A stretch of 64,000 nucleotides of DNA from Massilia norwichensis (GTDB lineage: Bacteria > Pseudomonadota > Gammaproteobacteria > Burkholderiales > Burkholderiaceae_D). Positions 37,405-45,662 of the stretch are shown one piece after another. Below the pieces are notes generated by a model. That model worked only from the letters and a program-made list of their open reading frames with translations. It searched no databases and was not told where the DNA came from. The stretch's first letter is position 1, and every line of letters starts with the position of its first letter. Location of the stretch: positions 1-64,000 of the forward strand of contig NZ_JANUGX010000021.1 of assembly GCF_024753245.1 (NCBI RefSeq). The letters run 5' to 3'. A program made the position numbers and the translations under genes.

Positions 37405-38871
37405 TCACTCCACCCAGTGATAACCGTCGCGCGCCAGCAGCGCGAACGACTCCGCCGGTCCCCACGACCCCGCCGCATAGGCATGCGGCTTCTCGCCCAG
37501 CGTGCTCCAGCCCTCGATGATCGGGTCGGCCCATTCCCAGGCCGCTTCCAGCTCGTCGCGGCGCATGAAGTGGGTCAGGCGGCCGCGCACGACGTCGATC
37601 AGCAGGCGCTCGTAGGCTTCGGCGCGGCGCTGCTGGAAGGCCGACTGCAGGTCCAGGTTCAGCGCCACCTGCTGCATGTGCATGCCGCTGCCCGGCTCCT
37701 TGGCCATCAGCTGCAGCTTGATCGCTTCCTCGGGCTGCAGCTCGATCACCAGGCGATTCGCGACCCCGCCCGGCGCATCCGGGAACAGCGGGAACGGCGG
37801 GTTGGTGAACTCGATCACGATCTTCGACGAGCGGCGCTGCATGCGTTTGCCGGTGCGCAGGTAGAACGGCACCTTGGACCAGCGCCAGGTATCGATGAAG
37901 GTGCGCAGCGCAACGAAGGTCTCGGTCTTGCTGTCCGGCGGGACGTTCTTTTCTTCGTGGTAGCCGGGCACTTCCTGGTTGCCGCTGACGCCGTGGCTGT
38001 ACTGGCCGCGCACGGTGTCGCGCGCGATGTCGGCCAGGCCGAAGCGGCGCAGCGAGCGCAGTACCTTGAGCTTTTCGTCGCGCACGGCGTCGGCATTGAG
38101 CGAGGTCGGCGGCTCCATGGCGACGATGCACAGCAACTGCAGCAGGTGGTTCTGCACCATGTCGCGCATGGCGCCGGCGCCATCGTAGAAGCCGGCGCGG
38201 CTGCCGACGCCGACTTCCTCGGCCACCGTGATCTGCACGCTGGAGATGTTCGGCGCGCGCCACAGCGGTTCCAGGATCGAGTTCCCGAAGCGCAGCACCA
38301 TCAGGTTCTGCACGGTCTCCTTGCCCAGGTAGTGGTCGATGCGGTAGATCTGGGATTCCTCGAAATGCTTGCCGACGGCCTCGTTGATTTCGATCGCCGA
38401 GGCGAGGTCGGTGCCGAGCGGCTTTTCCAGCACCACGCGGGCGTTCTTGTCGACCAGGCCGGCGCTGGCCAGCTTTTCGCAGATGGTGGTAAACAGCGAA
38501 GGCGCCGTCGACAGGTAGAACACGCGCTGCGCGCCCTCGCGCGAAGCGGCGGCGAGGGCGCCGAAGTCGGGCGCCTGCTGGACGTCGAGGCGGACGTATT
38601 CGAGCAGCTGCAGGAAGCCGTCCCAGGTCTTGTCGTTGAAGTTCTCGGCAGCGATGAAGGAACGCGAATGCGCTTCCACGTGGGCCAGGTAGGCGTTGCG
38701 GTCGTAGTCCTGGCGGCCGGTCGAGATGATGCGGGTCGAGCCCGGCAGGTTGCCGTGCAGGTAGGCCATGTACAGGGCCGGCAGGAGTTTACGCATCGCC
38801 AGGTCGCCCATGCCACCGAAGATGGTCATGTCGAGGGGAAGGGCGTTATCCGATTCTGTCGAGAGGGTCAT
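37405..38871 (-). CDS. zwf: Glucose-6-phosphate 1-dehydrogenase
   Basis: A 488-residue enzyme of the oxidative pentose phosphate/Entner-Doudoroff entry step. The N-terminal dinucleotide fold is TIFGGMGDLAMRKLLPALY (most relatives have GATGDLA or GASGDLA), the substrate-site signature RIDHYLGKETVQNLMVLRF with its catalytic His follows, and FYLRTGKRM appears in the second domain. It reduces NADP+ (or NAD+) while oxidising glucose 6-phosphate. ATG 38871 precedes the first conserved strand; the upstream in-frame part is unlike the family. It is not clustered with pgl or edd. Confidence 0.93.
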   Translation of the reverse strand: MTLSTESDNALPLDMTIFGGMGDLAMRKLLPALYMAYLHGNLPGSTRIISTGRQDYDRNAYLAHVEAHSRSFIAAENFNDKTWDGFLQLLEYVRLDVQQAPDFGALAAASREGAQRVFYLSTAPSLFTTICEKLASAGLVDKNARVVLEKPLGTDLASAIEINEAVGKHFEESQIYRIDHYLGKETVQNLMVLRFGNSILEPLWRAPNISSVQITVAEEVGVGSRAGFYDGAGAMRDMVQNHLLQLLCIVAMEPPTSLNADAVRDEKLKVLRSLRRFGLADIARDTVRGQYSHGVSGNQEVPGYHEEKNVPPDSKTETFVALRTFIDTWRWSKVPFYLRTGKRMQRRSSKIVIEFTNPPFPLFPDAPGGVANRLVIELQPEEAIKLQLMAKEPGSGMHMQQVALNLDLQSAFQQRRAEAYERLLIDVVRGRLTHFMRRDELEAAWEWADPIIEGWSTLGEKPHAYAAGSWGPAESFALLARDGYHWVE

Positions 38872-38991
38872 GTCGTGTTCATTCCAATAGTTGAAGAAGG
38901 CGCTGGGCCGGCAACCCCGATACGGTAGCAGAAGGACAGCGGATGCGCTCGCACAGGGAAGGCTTTTGGCCGGCAGCGCATCGGTTAGCGT

Positions 38992-39019
38992 TTGCGTTGG
39001 TGGTTGCATAGCTTACAAT
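38992..39019 (+). promoter_or_regulatory. Sigma-70-type promoter for the EamA exporter gene
   Basis: TTGCGT (38992-38997) and TACAAT (39014-39019) are spaced 16 bp and lie 24 bp before the ATG at 39044, in the gap divergent from zwf. Both hexamers are close to consensus. Confidence 0.5.
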
Positions 39020-39043
39020 CTGGACGCCATTTAGGGAATCCTC

Positions 39044-39901
39044 ATGCCCCAATCGATTGGAAGGACAGCCGCCCTGACCGCGGTGGCGATGCTGGCCTTC
39101 GCCGCCAATTCGCTGCTGTGCCGCCTCGCGCTGCAGCAGGACCGCATCGACCCGGCCAGCTTCGGCGCCGTGCGCCTGCTCGCCGGGGCGCTGGTGCTGG
39201 CCGTCGTGATGCGCGCGCGGCGCCAGCCGGTATGGCAAGGCGGCGACTGGCGCTCCGCCGCGCTGCTGTTCGCCTATGTCGCCCTGTTCTCGTTTGCCTA
39301 CGTGTCGCTGCCCGCCGGGACCGGCGCGCTGATCCTGTTCGGCGCCGTGCAGCTGACCATGCTGGGGGCGGGGCTGCTGGCCGGCGAACGCTTCGCGCCC
39401 GGCGGCTGGCTCGGCCTGGTGCTGGCGGCCGGCGGCTTGGCGGTGCTGCTGTTGCCCGGTGCCGCCGCGCCTTCGCTGTTCGGCGCGCTGCTGATGGCGG
39501 GCGCCGGCGTGGCCTGGGGCGGCTATTCGCTGCGCGGGCGCGGGGCGGGCGATCCGCTGGGCGCCACCGCCGCCAGTTTCGTGCGCGCGGCGCCGCTCGG
39601 GGTGCTGCTGGCGCTGGTGTTCGTGCTGCGTTCGCATGCGGACGCGGTCGGGGTGGGGCTGGCGATCGCCTCCGGCGCCGTCACCTCGGGGCTCGGTTAT
39701 GTCGTCTGGTACGCGGCCTTGCGCCATTTGAACGCGTTGCGGGCCGCGGTGGTGCAACTGTCGGTGCCGCTGATCGCGGCGCTCGGCGGGGTGCTGCTGC
39801 TGGGCGAGGCGTTCAGCCTGCGCCTGGGTCTGTCGGCGCTGGCGATTCTGGGCGGGATCGGGCTGGTGCTCGGGAGCCGGGCAGCAGGCAAGCCGCGCTG
39901 A
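39044..39901 (+). CDS. EamA/DMT-superfamily transporter
   Basis: A 285-residue protein with ten predicted helices in two EamA repeats (first AMLAFAANSLLCRLAL..., second from about residue 145). Members export amino acids, metabolites or drugs; the substrate is unknown. AGGGAATCCTC precedes the ATG. It ends at the inverted-repeat region shared with convergent jqsR. Confidence 0.85.
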   Translation: MPQSIGRTAALTAVAMLAFAANSLLCRLALQQDRIDPASFGAVRLLAGALVLAVVMRARRQPVWQGGDWRSAALLFAYVALFSFAYVSLPAGTGALILFGAVQLTMLGAGLLAGERFAPGGWLGLVLAAGGLAVLLLPGAAAPSLFGALLMAGAGVAWGGYSLRGRGAGDPLGATAASFVRAAPLGVLLALVFVLRSHADAVGVGLAIASGAVTSGLGYVVWYAALRHLNALRAAVVQLSVPLIAALGGVLLLGEAFSLRLGLSALAILGGIGLVLGSRAAGKPR

Positions 39902-39910
39902 TGCCGGGCC

Positions 39911-40000
39911 GTCGGTCTTGCAATTATATGCAACTAACCGACGAGAGTGGGCTGGAAAAACGAAAGCCGGCCACCAGCGGCAAGGCCGCCCGGTGGCCGG
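39911..40000. terminator. Convergent terminator region between the EamA gene and jqsR
   Basis: Two structures lie between the stop codons. The first is an extended imperfect palindrome GTCGGT-C-TTGCA-ATTATA-TGCAA-CTA-ACCGAC (39911-39942). The second is a strong stem CCGGCCACC (39967-39975) with GGTGGCCGG (39992-40000) that encloses a smaller GCGGC/GCCGC stem. The second probably ends jqsR transcripts, the first the exporter transcript. Confidence 0.55.
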
Positions 40001-40004
40001 TCAC

Positions 40005-41006
40005 TCAGGCAGTTCCCGCATACCGCCGCAGAAACTCCGCAAACGAATCGACCCGCCCCTCCAGCGCATCCGGATCGAGCGCGAACATGGCCCAGTAATA
40101 CAGCTCGCGGCCATGGCAGGTCAGGGTAGGCGAAGTGAAGCGGTGCCACTCCTTGTGCGCTACCTTCGAATACATGCCGTCGCCGTCGCTGAAGTTGGGC
40201 ACCACGCGGCGCTGCTCGAGCGCTTCCAGCAGCGAGGCCGGGGCGCCGCCGTCGAGCGCGATCTCGAAGTGCGCCTGCATGCTTTGCTCGGTTTCGACGG
40301 CCAGCAGCCAGGGGCGGGCATCGCGGTCGTACATCAGGAAGCCGGGCGGCGCCTTGTACAGGTAGTGTTCGACGATCTTGTGGCGCGCACCGAGTTCGCG
40401 CACCAGGCCCCAGATGGCGGGGTCGTTGACGAAGCTGAAGTCGTGCAGCGCGAGCAGCAGGCGCAGCGATTCCGACTGCGCCAGGAAGTAGCCCTCCTGG
40501 AGCTGGGTCAGCTCGGCCTCCAGCCGGTCCAGCGCATGGGCGTCGCTCTTGCGCACGTAGCGGTCGATCAGGCCGCGGTTGAAGGCGTCGATCGCGACCC
40601 GCTCGTCGGCCACGCCGGTCAGCAGGATCTTGCGGCAGGGCAGATCGTGCACCGCCTCGCAGAATTCGATCCCGTTCATGCCCGGCATCGAGTAGTCGAC
40701 CACCAGCACCGAGGGCGTCATGAAGCGCTGCGGCCGGGTGCGGATGCCGCAGACCTGCTCGACGTGCAGCGCGATGTTGTAGGGCTGGGGCGCGAGCGTG
40801 TAGGTGTCGACGCTGGGCGAGAGCAGGCTGGCCAGGGCCGCGGGGGCGGCGCCATGTTCGCGCAGCCAGGCGATCGCGGCGCCGGCATCGGAAAAGCCGA
40901 TGCTGGGGAAGCCCGGGCCGAGCTGGTAGCGCAGGCTGTGCAGGAAGCTCGGGCTGTCGTCGACCAGGACGGTCATGGTCGGGTGCTGGTAGATCGGGAG
41001 AGTCAT
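40005..41006 (-). CDS. jqsR: Quorum-sensing response regulator, JqsR/LqsR-like
   Basis: A 333-residue protein with an N-terminal receiver domain and no recognisable DNA-binding domain. The receiver has the acidic pair in VLVDDSPSF, the phospho-acceptor Asp in VLVVDYSMPGMNGIEF (about residue 104), and the conserved Lys in DRYVRKSDA. A stretch of about 50 residues is inserted between the first strands and the phospho-acceptor, as in LqsR-type regulators. The C-terminal ~160 residues are of unknown type. The ATG overlaps the stop of the kinase gene (ATGA), so the pair is translationally coupled. It is the likely phosphorylation target of the adjacent kinase; output is probably by protein contact, an inference. 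Confidence 0.8.
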   Translation of the reverse strand: MTLPIYQHPTMTVLVDDSPSFLHSLRYQLGPGFPSIGFSDAGAAIAWLREHGAAPAALASLLSPSVDTYTLAPQPYNIALHVEQVCGIRTRPQRFMTPSVLVVDYSMPGMNGIEFCEAVHDLPCRKILLTGVADERVAIDAFNRGLIDRYVRKSDAHALDRLEAELTQLQEGYFLAQSESLRLLLALHDFSFVNDPAIWGLVRELGARHKIVEHYLYKAPPGFLMYDRDARPWLLAVETEQSMQAHFEIALDGGAPASLLEALEQRRVVPNFSDGDGMYSKVAHKEWHRFTSPTLTCHGRELYYWAMFALDPDALEGRVDSFAEFLRRYAGTA

Positions 41007-42394
41007 GGTTTGCCTCGGTCTTCAAGGGCGCGGTGTGAAAGCTGTGCGGCCGGTGTCGCGCCGCCGCGCACGGTGGCGCGGCGCTCGCGCGGGAATTCCA
41101 GCGCGAACACGGTGTAGACCTGCTCGCGCGAGCGGCAGCGGATCTTGCCGTGCCAGGCGTGCACGATATCCTTGCACAGCGCCAGGCCGATGCCGGCGCC
41201 GGTATGCGGCGGGTACGAATAGAAGCGCTCGAAGATGTAGGGCAGCTGTTTGGCGCCGATGCCGCAGCCGCTGTCCATCAGCAGCAGGCGCGGACGCCTG
41301 CGGGCACCGTCGACGATGATGCGCACCTTGCCCCTGCCGGCGCGCGCCACCGCCTTCAGGGCGTTGCGCAGCAGGTTGAGCAGCACCACCGCGGCCAGTT
41401 CCTCGCGCCCGAGGAAGGCGAAGTCCTGGCGCACCACCACGTCCACCTGGCGGCGCTGGGCGGCGTCGATGAAGGGATAGCGCTCGATCACCGCCGCCAC
41501 CACGGCCGCCATCGCCACCCGCTCGGTCGGCGCCAGCTGCCGGTTCATCGCCGAGGACGACAGCAGGAACAGGTCGATCATCTGGTTCATGTGGCGTACC
41601 TCGAACTGGATGCGCGCCAGCGCTTCCTCGACGCCGCGGTCCTCGCCGGCCTGCGCGCGCGCGATGCCGCGCACATTGGCGGCGATGCTGATCAGCGGCG
41701 TGCGCAACTCGTGCGAGACCATCGCCAGCGCCGAGGCCATGCCGGACAGCTTCTCGCGCGCCAGCACCCGGCGCCCGACCTTGGTCACCGACACGATCAC
41801 GATCGTGAAGATGTAGATCGGCATCTGCTCCAGCGCCAGCGGGAAGGCGCTCAGGCCCGAGCGCAGCGCGTCCGGGTCGCCGGCGGTCACGTACAGCAGG
41901 CAGGCGGCCAAGGCGCCGACCGCGCAGGAGGCGAGCGCGAACAGCCAGTCGAAGTGAAACAGCGCGATCAGCGCCACCAGCAGCGATTCGCCCCACACCG
42001 CCGAGCCGTGGTTCATCAGGAACATGAAGCTGAAGAAGAAGGGCATGACGTAGGTCACGCTGATGAACTCGTAGACGCGCAGCCAATTTCCCTTAATTTT
42101 GTGCGGCACCAACAGGGCAGGCAGACACAGCACAAAACCGATCACACGGAGGTCCAGGGTCTCGAACTTTTGGGGGAACCAAGTGGTCCAGATCAGGTAG
42201 TACAAGGGCATGCCGATGCAGCCGAGCCAGGCGAGGAAGTGCAGACGCATGACGGCATATTCCTGCTGCTGCTCCTGGCGCAGCAGCCACGCCAGCAAGG
42301 CTGGCCGGCTCAGGCGATAACGCGCCCTGATCGGCGCGCTGATGCTCGCGACACTCCTGTACAGCAGACTCTTCACTCGGTAGCTCCCGGTCAT
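41003..42394 (-). CDS. jqsS: Membrane sensor histidine kinase, JqsS/CqsS/LqsS-like
   Basis: About 463 residues: an N-terminal region with six or so membrane helices (residues about 45-200) of the CqsS type, a dimerisation/H-box helix with the phospho-His in MVSHELRTPLISIAANVRG, then N-box NLLRNALKAV, G1 DSGCGIG, F-box YIFERFYSY and G2 GAGIGLALCKDI. There is no attached receiver, unlike Vibrio CqsS. It would sense the alpha-hydroxyketone made by the divergent synthase through its membrane part. The start is uncertain: ATG 42394 is chosen; GTG 42376 has a better ribosome-binding site (GGGAG), and the frame is open to a TTG at 42442. Confidence 0.85.
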   Translation of the reverse strand: MTGSYRVKSLLYRSVASISAPIRARYRLSRPALLAWLLRQEQQQEYAVMRLHFLAWLGCIGMPLYYLIWTTWFPQKFETLDLRVIGFVLCLPALLVPHKIKGNWLRVYEFISVTYVMPFFFSFMFLMNHGSAVWGESLLVALIALFHFDWLFALASCAVGALAACLLYVTAGDPDALRSGLSAFPLALEQMPIYIFTIVIVSVTKVGRRVLAREKLSGMASALAMVSHELRTPLISIAANVRGIARAQAGEDRGVEEALARIQFEVRHMNQMIDLFLLSSSAMNRQLAPTERVAMAAVVAAVIERYPFIDAAQRRQVDVVVRQDFAFLGREELAAVVLLNLLRNALKAVARAGRGKVRIIVDGARRRPRLLLMDSGCGIGAKQLPYIFERFYSYPPHTGAGIGLALCKDIVHAWHGKIRCRSREQVYTVFALEFPRERRATVRGGATPAAQLSHRALEDRGKP

Positions 42395-42428
42395 CGACCG
42401 TTTGTTTTTGAATCTTGTCAAATCGAAA

Positions 42429-42442
42429 TTGATCTCACTCAA
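42429..42442. promoter_or_regulatory. FNR/Anr-type box 1 in the jqsS-jqsA gap
   Basis: TTGATCTCACTCAA matches the FNR/Anr consensus TTGAT-N4-ATCAA at 9 of 10 defined bases. It lies 35 bp upstream of the jqsS start and 119 bp before jqsA. Its centre is 51 bp from that of a second box, close to five helical turns. Confidence 0.6.
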
Positions 42443-42479
42443 TTACTGATTGAGCTTGAAGGAAATCGCTCATTCCAGG

Positions 42480-42493
42480 TTGATATCGGTCAA
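42480..42493. promoter_or_regulatory. FNR/Anr-type box 2 in the jqsS-jqsA gap
   Basis: TTGATATCGGTCAA also matches TTGAT-N4-ATCAA at 9 of 10 bases. Its centre is 74 bp before the jqsA ATG. Between the two boxes lies a further dyad TGAGC (42451-42455) / GCTCA (42468-42472). The arrangement suggests control of the divergent signal-synthesis and signal-sensing genes by a CRP/FNR-family regulator. Confidence 0.6.
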
Positions 42494-42560
42494 TGGTGTG
42501 TCGATCTGGCGAGCTGACGCCTTGTGCGGAGACACAATGAATTCTTTTCTGGAGGAAAAC

Positions 42561-43802
42561 ATGTCCATGATCAACACCACGACCCAAACCCATGTCCGTT
42601 CCACGACCCTGCACATGCCGGCCTTCGTCACGAAGCGCATGGATGCCCATCATGTCGACCGCATCGAACAGCTGATGGGCGGCGAGCACGTGCATGTATG
42701 GAAACGGCAGGGGCCGGGTGCGGTGATGCTGGCCGGGAACGATTACCTGTGCCTGGCGAACGAGCCCAGCCTGCTCGACGCCCAGGTCCGGGCGCTGCAA
42801 GGCACCGACAGCCAGTCGCTGATGTCGGCGGTCTACCTGCAGGCGGGGAGCCGCCAGCACCGGCTCGAAGACAAATTCGCCGACTTCATGGGCGCCCAGG
42901 AGACGGTGCTGGCGCAGTCCGGCTGGGCTGCCAACGTCGGGCTGCTGCAGAGCATCGCCGGGCCGGGCGTCCCGGTCTACCTCGACATCATGGCCCACGC
43001 CTCGCTGTGGGACGGGGTGCAGCTTGGGGGTGGCAAGGTCGTGCCCTTCCTGCATAACAACATGGATCACCTGCAGCGCCAGCTGAACAAGCACGGCGCC
43101 GGCGTGATCGTGGTCGACGCCCTGTACAGCACCGACGGCAGCCTGGCGCCGCTGCACGAGGTGGTGGCGCTGGCCGAGCGGACCGGCAGCGTGCTGGTGG
43201 TCGACGAATCGCACTCGCTGGGCACCCACGGCCCGCGCGGCGCCGGCCTGGTCATCGAAGCCGGCCTGGAAGAGCGCGTGCACTTCCGCACCGCCTCGCT
43301 GGCCAAGGCGTTTGCGGGCCGCGCCGGCATCATCACCTGTTCGAGCCGCTTCAAGGGTTACTTCCTGTCGGAGTCGCGGCCGGCCATCTTCAGCTCCTGC
43401 CTGTTGAACCACGAACTGGCCTGGTTCGACGCCGCCATCGATTTCGTCGAGGCAGCCGATGCCCGCCGCGCCGCGCTGCGCCGCATTACCCAGGAGGTGC
43501 GCGCCGGCCTCGGACGGCTCGGTTACTGCGTCGACGAGGGCAGCGAGCAGATCGTCGCCCTCGAAGTCGGCACCGAACCGAAAACCCTGGTGCTGCGCAA
43601 GGCGCTGGAGAACCGCGGCATCCAGGGCGCCGTGTTCTGCGCCCCGGCCACGCCGAAGAACCGCGCCCTGGTGCGGCTGACGCTGAACGCCGGTTTGAGC
43701 AAGCGCGAGATCGCCAAACTGCTGGACGCCTGCGCCGACATGCGCGAGGAGGTCGACCTCGAAAACTGGACCTCGACGCTGCGCCATCGGCGCGTGCATT
43801 GA
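42561..43802 (+). CDS. jqsA: Alpha-hydroxyketone autoinducer synthase, CqsA/LqsA/JqsA family
   Basis: A 413-residue PLP enzyme of the alpha-oxoamine synthase family. PLP-binding residues are visible: Lys249 in RTASLAKAFAGRAG (internal aldimine), Asp215 in VLVVDESHSLGTHG and the ring-stacking His146 in IMAHASLWDG. SLMSAVYLQAGSRQHRLEDKFADF is the substrate region. CqsA-type enzymes join an acyl-CoA to an amino acid or SAM-derived donor to make long-chain alpha-hydroxyketone signals; Janthinobacterium and Duganella homologues make JAI-1 and DAI-1. The pairing with CqsS- and LqsR-like genes supports this over an ordinary KBL/BioF. ATG 42561 has GGAGG five bases upstream; ATG 42537 has none. It heads a four-gene operon. 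Confidence 0.87.
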   Translation: MSMINTTTQTHVRSTTLHMPAFVTKRMDAHHVDRIEQLMGGEHVHVWKRQGPGAVMLAGNDYLCLANEPSLLDAQVRALQGTDSQSLMSAVYLQAGSRQHRLEDKFADFMGAQETVLAQSGWAANVGLLQSIAGPGVPVYLDIMAHASLWDGVQLGGGKVVPFLHNNMDHLQRQLNKHGAGVIVVDALYSTDGSLAPLHEVVALAERTGSVLVVDESHSLGTHGPRGAGLVIEAGLEERVHFRTASLAKAFAGRAGIITCSSRFKGYFLSESRPAIFSSCLLNHELAWFDAAIDFVEAADARRAALRRITQEVRAGLGRLGYCVDEGSEQIVALEVGTEPKTLVLRKALENRGIQGAVFCAPATPKNRALVRLTLNAGLSKREIAKLLDACADMREEVDLENWTSTLRHRRVH

Positions 43803-43880
43803 TTGCGCCTGACTCACAAAGCCAGAATCTTGGCTCCTAAAGCCAGCGACTAAAACGTGGCCGTTTGACGCTTTCGCTTA

Positions 43881-43901
43881 CCCTTATAAAAAATATAAGG
43901 G
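43881..43901 (+). promoter_or_regulatory. RNA hairpin covering the methyltransferase ribosome-binding site
   Basis: CCCTTATA (43881-43888) pairs perfectly with TATAAGGG (43894-43901) around an AAAAA loop. The right arm contains the AAGGG of the Shine-Dalgarno sequence AAGGGAG, eight bases before the ATG at 43910. The stem is mostly A-U, so it would melt easily. No U-tract follows, so it is not a classical terminator. It fits a translational switch. Confidence 0.6.
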
Positions 43902-43909
43902 AGACAGGC

Positions 43910-44557
43910 ATGGGAGACAAATACAGGCTGGTAGGGCCGATCTACGACTGGCTCAGCGCCTTCTACAGCGGCAAGTCCATCCACAAGTGCAAGATCGCGA
44001 TGCTGGACAAGCTGCAGCCCGGCGACAAGGTCTTGTTTGCCGGCGTCGGGCATGGCCGGGACGCGGTGTACGCCGCCCAGCGCGGCGCCGAGGTCACCGT
44101 GGTCGACCTGTCGGAGACGATGCTCAAGAAGTTCCAGGTCAACCTGGTGAAGGAGGGCGTCACCGTCCGGATCCGCCAGGTCCACAGCGACATCATGAAG
44201 GTCGAGGAAGTCGAGCGCTACGACATGGTCGTGGCCAACTTCTTCCTCAATGTCTTCCACGAAGACATGATGGTCAAGGTGCTGCAGCACCTGATCAAGC
44301 TCGGCAAGCCGGGCGCACGGGTGGTGGTCGGCGACTTCGCCTTCCCGACCGGGAACGTCCTGAGCCGCCTGGTGAAGACCCTGTACTGGTATGGCGCGGT
44401 CGGCTTCTTCTGGCTGTTCGCCGGGAACGCCTTCCACAATATCTACAATTATCCGGAGCGGATGAAGCAGCTCGGGCTGCGCATCCACGAGCAGAAGCAC
44501 TACAAGCTGCTGCTGCTGAACTGTTACTGGTCCGTGCTGGGCGAGAAACCGGCTTGA
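43910..44557 (+). CDS. Class I SAM-dependent methyltransferase in the jqs operon
   Basis: A 215-residue soluble methyltransferase. SAM-binding motif I is KVLFAGVGHGRDAVYAA, the following acidic residue is in VTVVDLSETML, and motif IV is MVVANFFLNVFHEDM. The C-terminal part is rich in aromatic and basic residues (VKTLYWYGAVGFFWLF), suggesting a membrane-near or lipid substrate. It follows jqsA by 107 bp and precedes an acyltransferase-like gene and a fatty acyl reductase. A role in modifying the signal or a lipid from this operon is plausible; Ralstonia PhcB, which methylates a hydroxy fatty acid signal, is a functional parallel, but homology to it is not established here. Confidence 0.8.
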   Translation: MGDKYRLVGPIYDWLSAFYSGKSIHKCKIAMLDKLQPGDKVLFAGVGHGRDAVYAAQRGAEVTVVDLSETMLKKFQVNLVKEGVTVRIRQVHSDIMKVEEVERYDMVVANFFLNVFHEDMMVKVLQHLIKLGKPGARVVVGDFAFPTGNVLSRLVKTLYWYGAVGFFWLFAGNAFHNIYNYPERMKQLGLRIHEQKHYKLLLLNCYWSVLGEKPA

Positions 44558-44642
44558 TGCCGCGTCTGCGCATTCCCGCGCCGTAAAGCCCTGCCGCTCG
44601 CCGCGGCGGGCAGCGGCTGCCCGACATCCAACCGGAGCCTCC

Positions 44643-45659
44643 ATGACCGATTCCGCTCTCGCGCTCACCCGGCCGTCCGCGGCCCAGCCCGACGCTGCCA
44701 TCCATGCCGACCTCGCACGCCGCGTCGCCTGGCTGAAGCAGTACGGCAGCCACCCGATGTCCTTCTCGACCATGCAGCCGGACATGGCGTATTTCGAGCT
44801 GCCCGGCGTCGGCTACATCGCCTACGCCCATTACTGGGGCATGCAGTTCGCGCTGGCCGATCCGGTCTGCGCACCGCAGCAGCGCGCCTTGATGCTGGAC
44901 CGCTTCCTGGAGCGCTACCCGCGCGCCGTCTTCGTCCAGGTCAGCAAAGCCACCGTCGACCACCTGCACGGCAGGCACGGCTACTACGGCACCCAGTTCG
45001 GCAGCGAGTCGAAGATCGAGCTGGCCGAGTGGAGCCTGCGCGGCGCGCGCAAGCAGATCATCCGCACCGCCGTCAACGGCGCCCGTGCCCAGGGCATCGA
45101 GATCCGCGAGGGCGGCTTCGACCACGACGTCAAGCGCATCTCCGAAGCCTGGATCCGCACCCGGCGCTGCAAGAACAACGAAATCCGCTTCCTGATCCGG
45201 CCGATGCTGATCGACTACCGCGAAGGCACGCGCTACTTCTATGCGATGCTCGATGGCGAGGCGGTCGGCTTCATCTTCTTCGATCCGATCTACCGCGACG
45301 GCCACCTGGCCGGCTACGTGCCGAACATCTCGCGCTCGTCCGCCAATTTCCGCCAGGGCCTGTGGTATGCGCTGATGGCGCACGCGCTGGCGGTGTTCAA
45401 GGAAGAGGGCGTGCCCTGCGTCGACCTGGGCCTGGTGCCGCTGCAGGTCGACCGACAGATCGAGCCGCAGGAGTCGCGCCTGCTGCGCGCGACCATGTCG
45501 GTGATCCGCGAGCGCATGGACTTCCTGTACAACTTCAAGGGCCTGGAATTCGCCAAGTCGCGCTTCCAGGGCCGCATCGCCAAGACCTACTGCTGCCACC
45601 GCAACGCCATGCCGGCGCTGGCGATGACGGCCATGTTCCGCCTTACACGAATCATCTGA
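44643..45659 (+). CDS. DUF2156 protein (phosphatidylglycerol lysyltransferase C-terminal domain-like)
   Basis: A 338-residue protein with the double-GNAT fold of the DUF2156/LPG-synthase C-terminal domain. Visible blocks are YGSHPMSFSTMQPDMAYF, GYIAYAHYWGMQFALADPVC, and DFLYNFKGLEFAKSRFQGR near the end, the last being characteristic. It lacks the membrane flippase part of MprF. Such soluble members may transfer amino-acyl or acyl groups. It lies 3 bp before the fatty acyl-CoA reductase, so the two are certainly co-transcribed. GGAGCCTCC precedes the ATG. Confidence 0.8.
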   Translation: MTDSALALTRPSAAQPDAAIHADLARRVAWLKQYGSHPMSFSTMQPDMAYFELPGVGYIAYAHYWGMQFALADPVCAPQQRALMLDRFLERYPRAVFVQVSKATVDHLHGRHGYYGTQFGSESKIELAEWSLRGARKQIIRTAVNGARAQGIEIREGGFDHDVKRISEAWIRTRRCKNNEIRFLIRPMLIDYREGTRYFYAMLDGEAVGFIFFDPIYRDGHLAGYVPNISRSSANFRQGLWYALMAHALAVFKEEGVPCVDLGLVPLQVDRQIEPQESRLLRATMSVIRERMDFLYNFKGLEFAKSRFQGRIAKTYCCHRNAMPALAMTAMFRLTRII

Positions 45660-45662
45660 GCA

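Noticed and set aside
42561..43802. Ordinary glycine C-acetyltransferase (Kbl) or BioF instead of JqsA
   Set aside because: No tdh or biotin genes are nearby, while CqsS-like and LqsR-like genes are adjacent, and the substrate-region sequence follows the CqsA/LqsA type.
43881..43901. Intrinsic terminator between jqsA and the methyltransferase gene
   Set aside because: The stem is AU-rich and is followed by GAGACAGG, not a U-tract, and its right arm is the ribosome-binding site.
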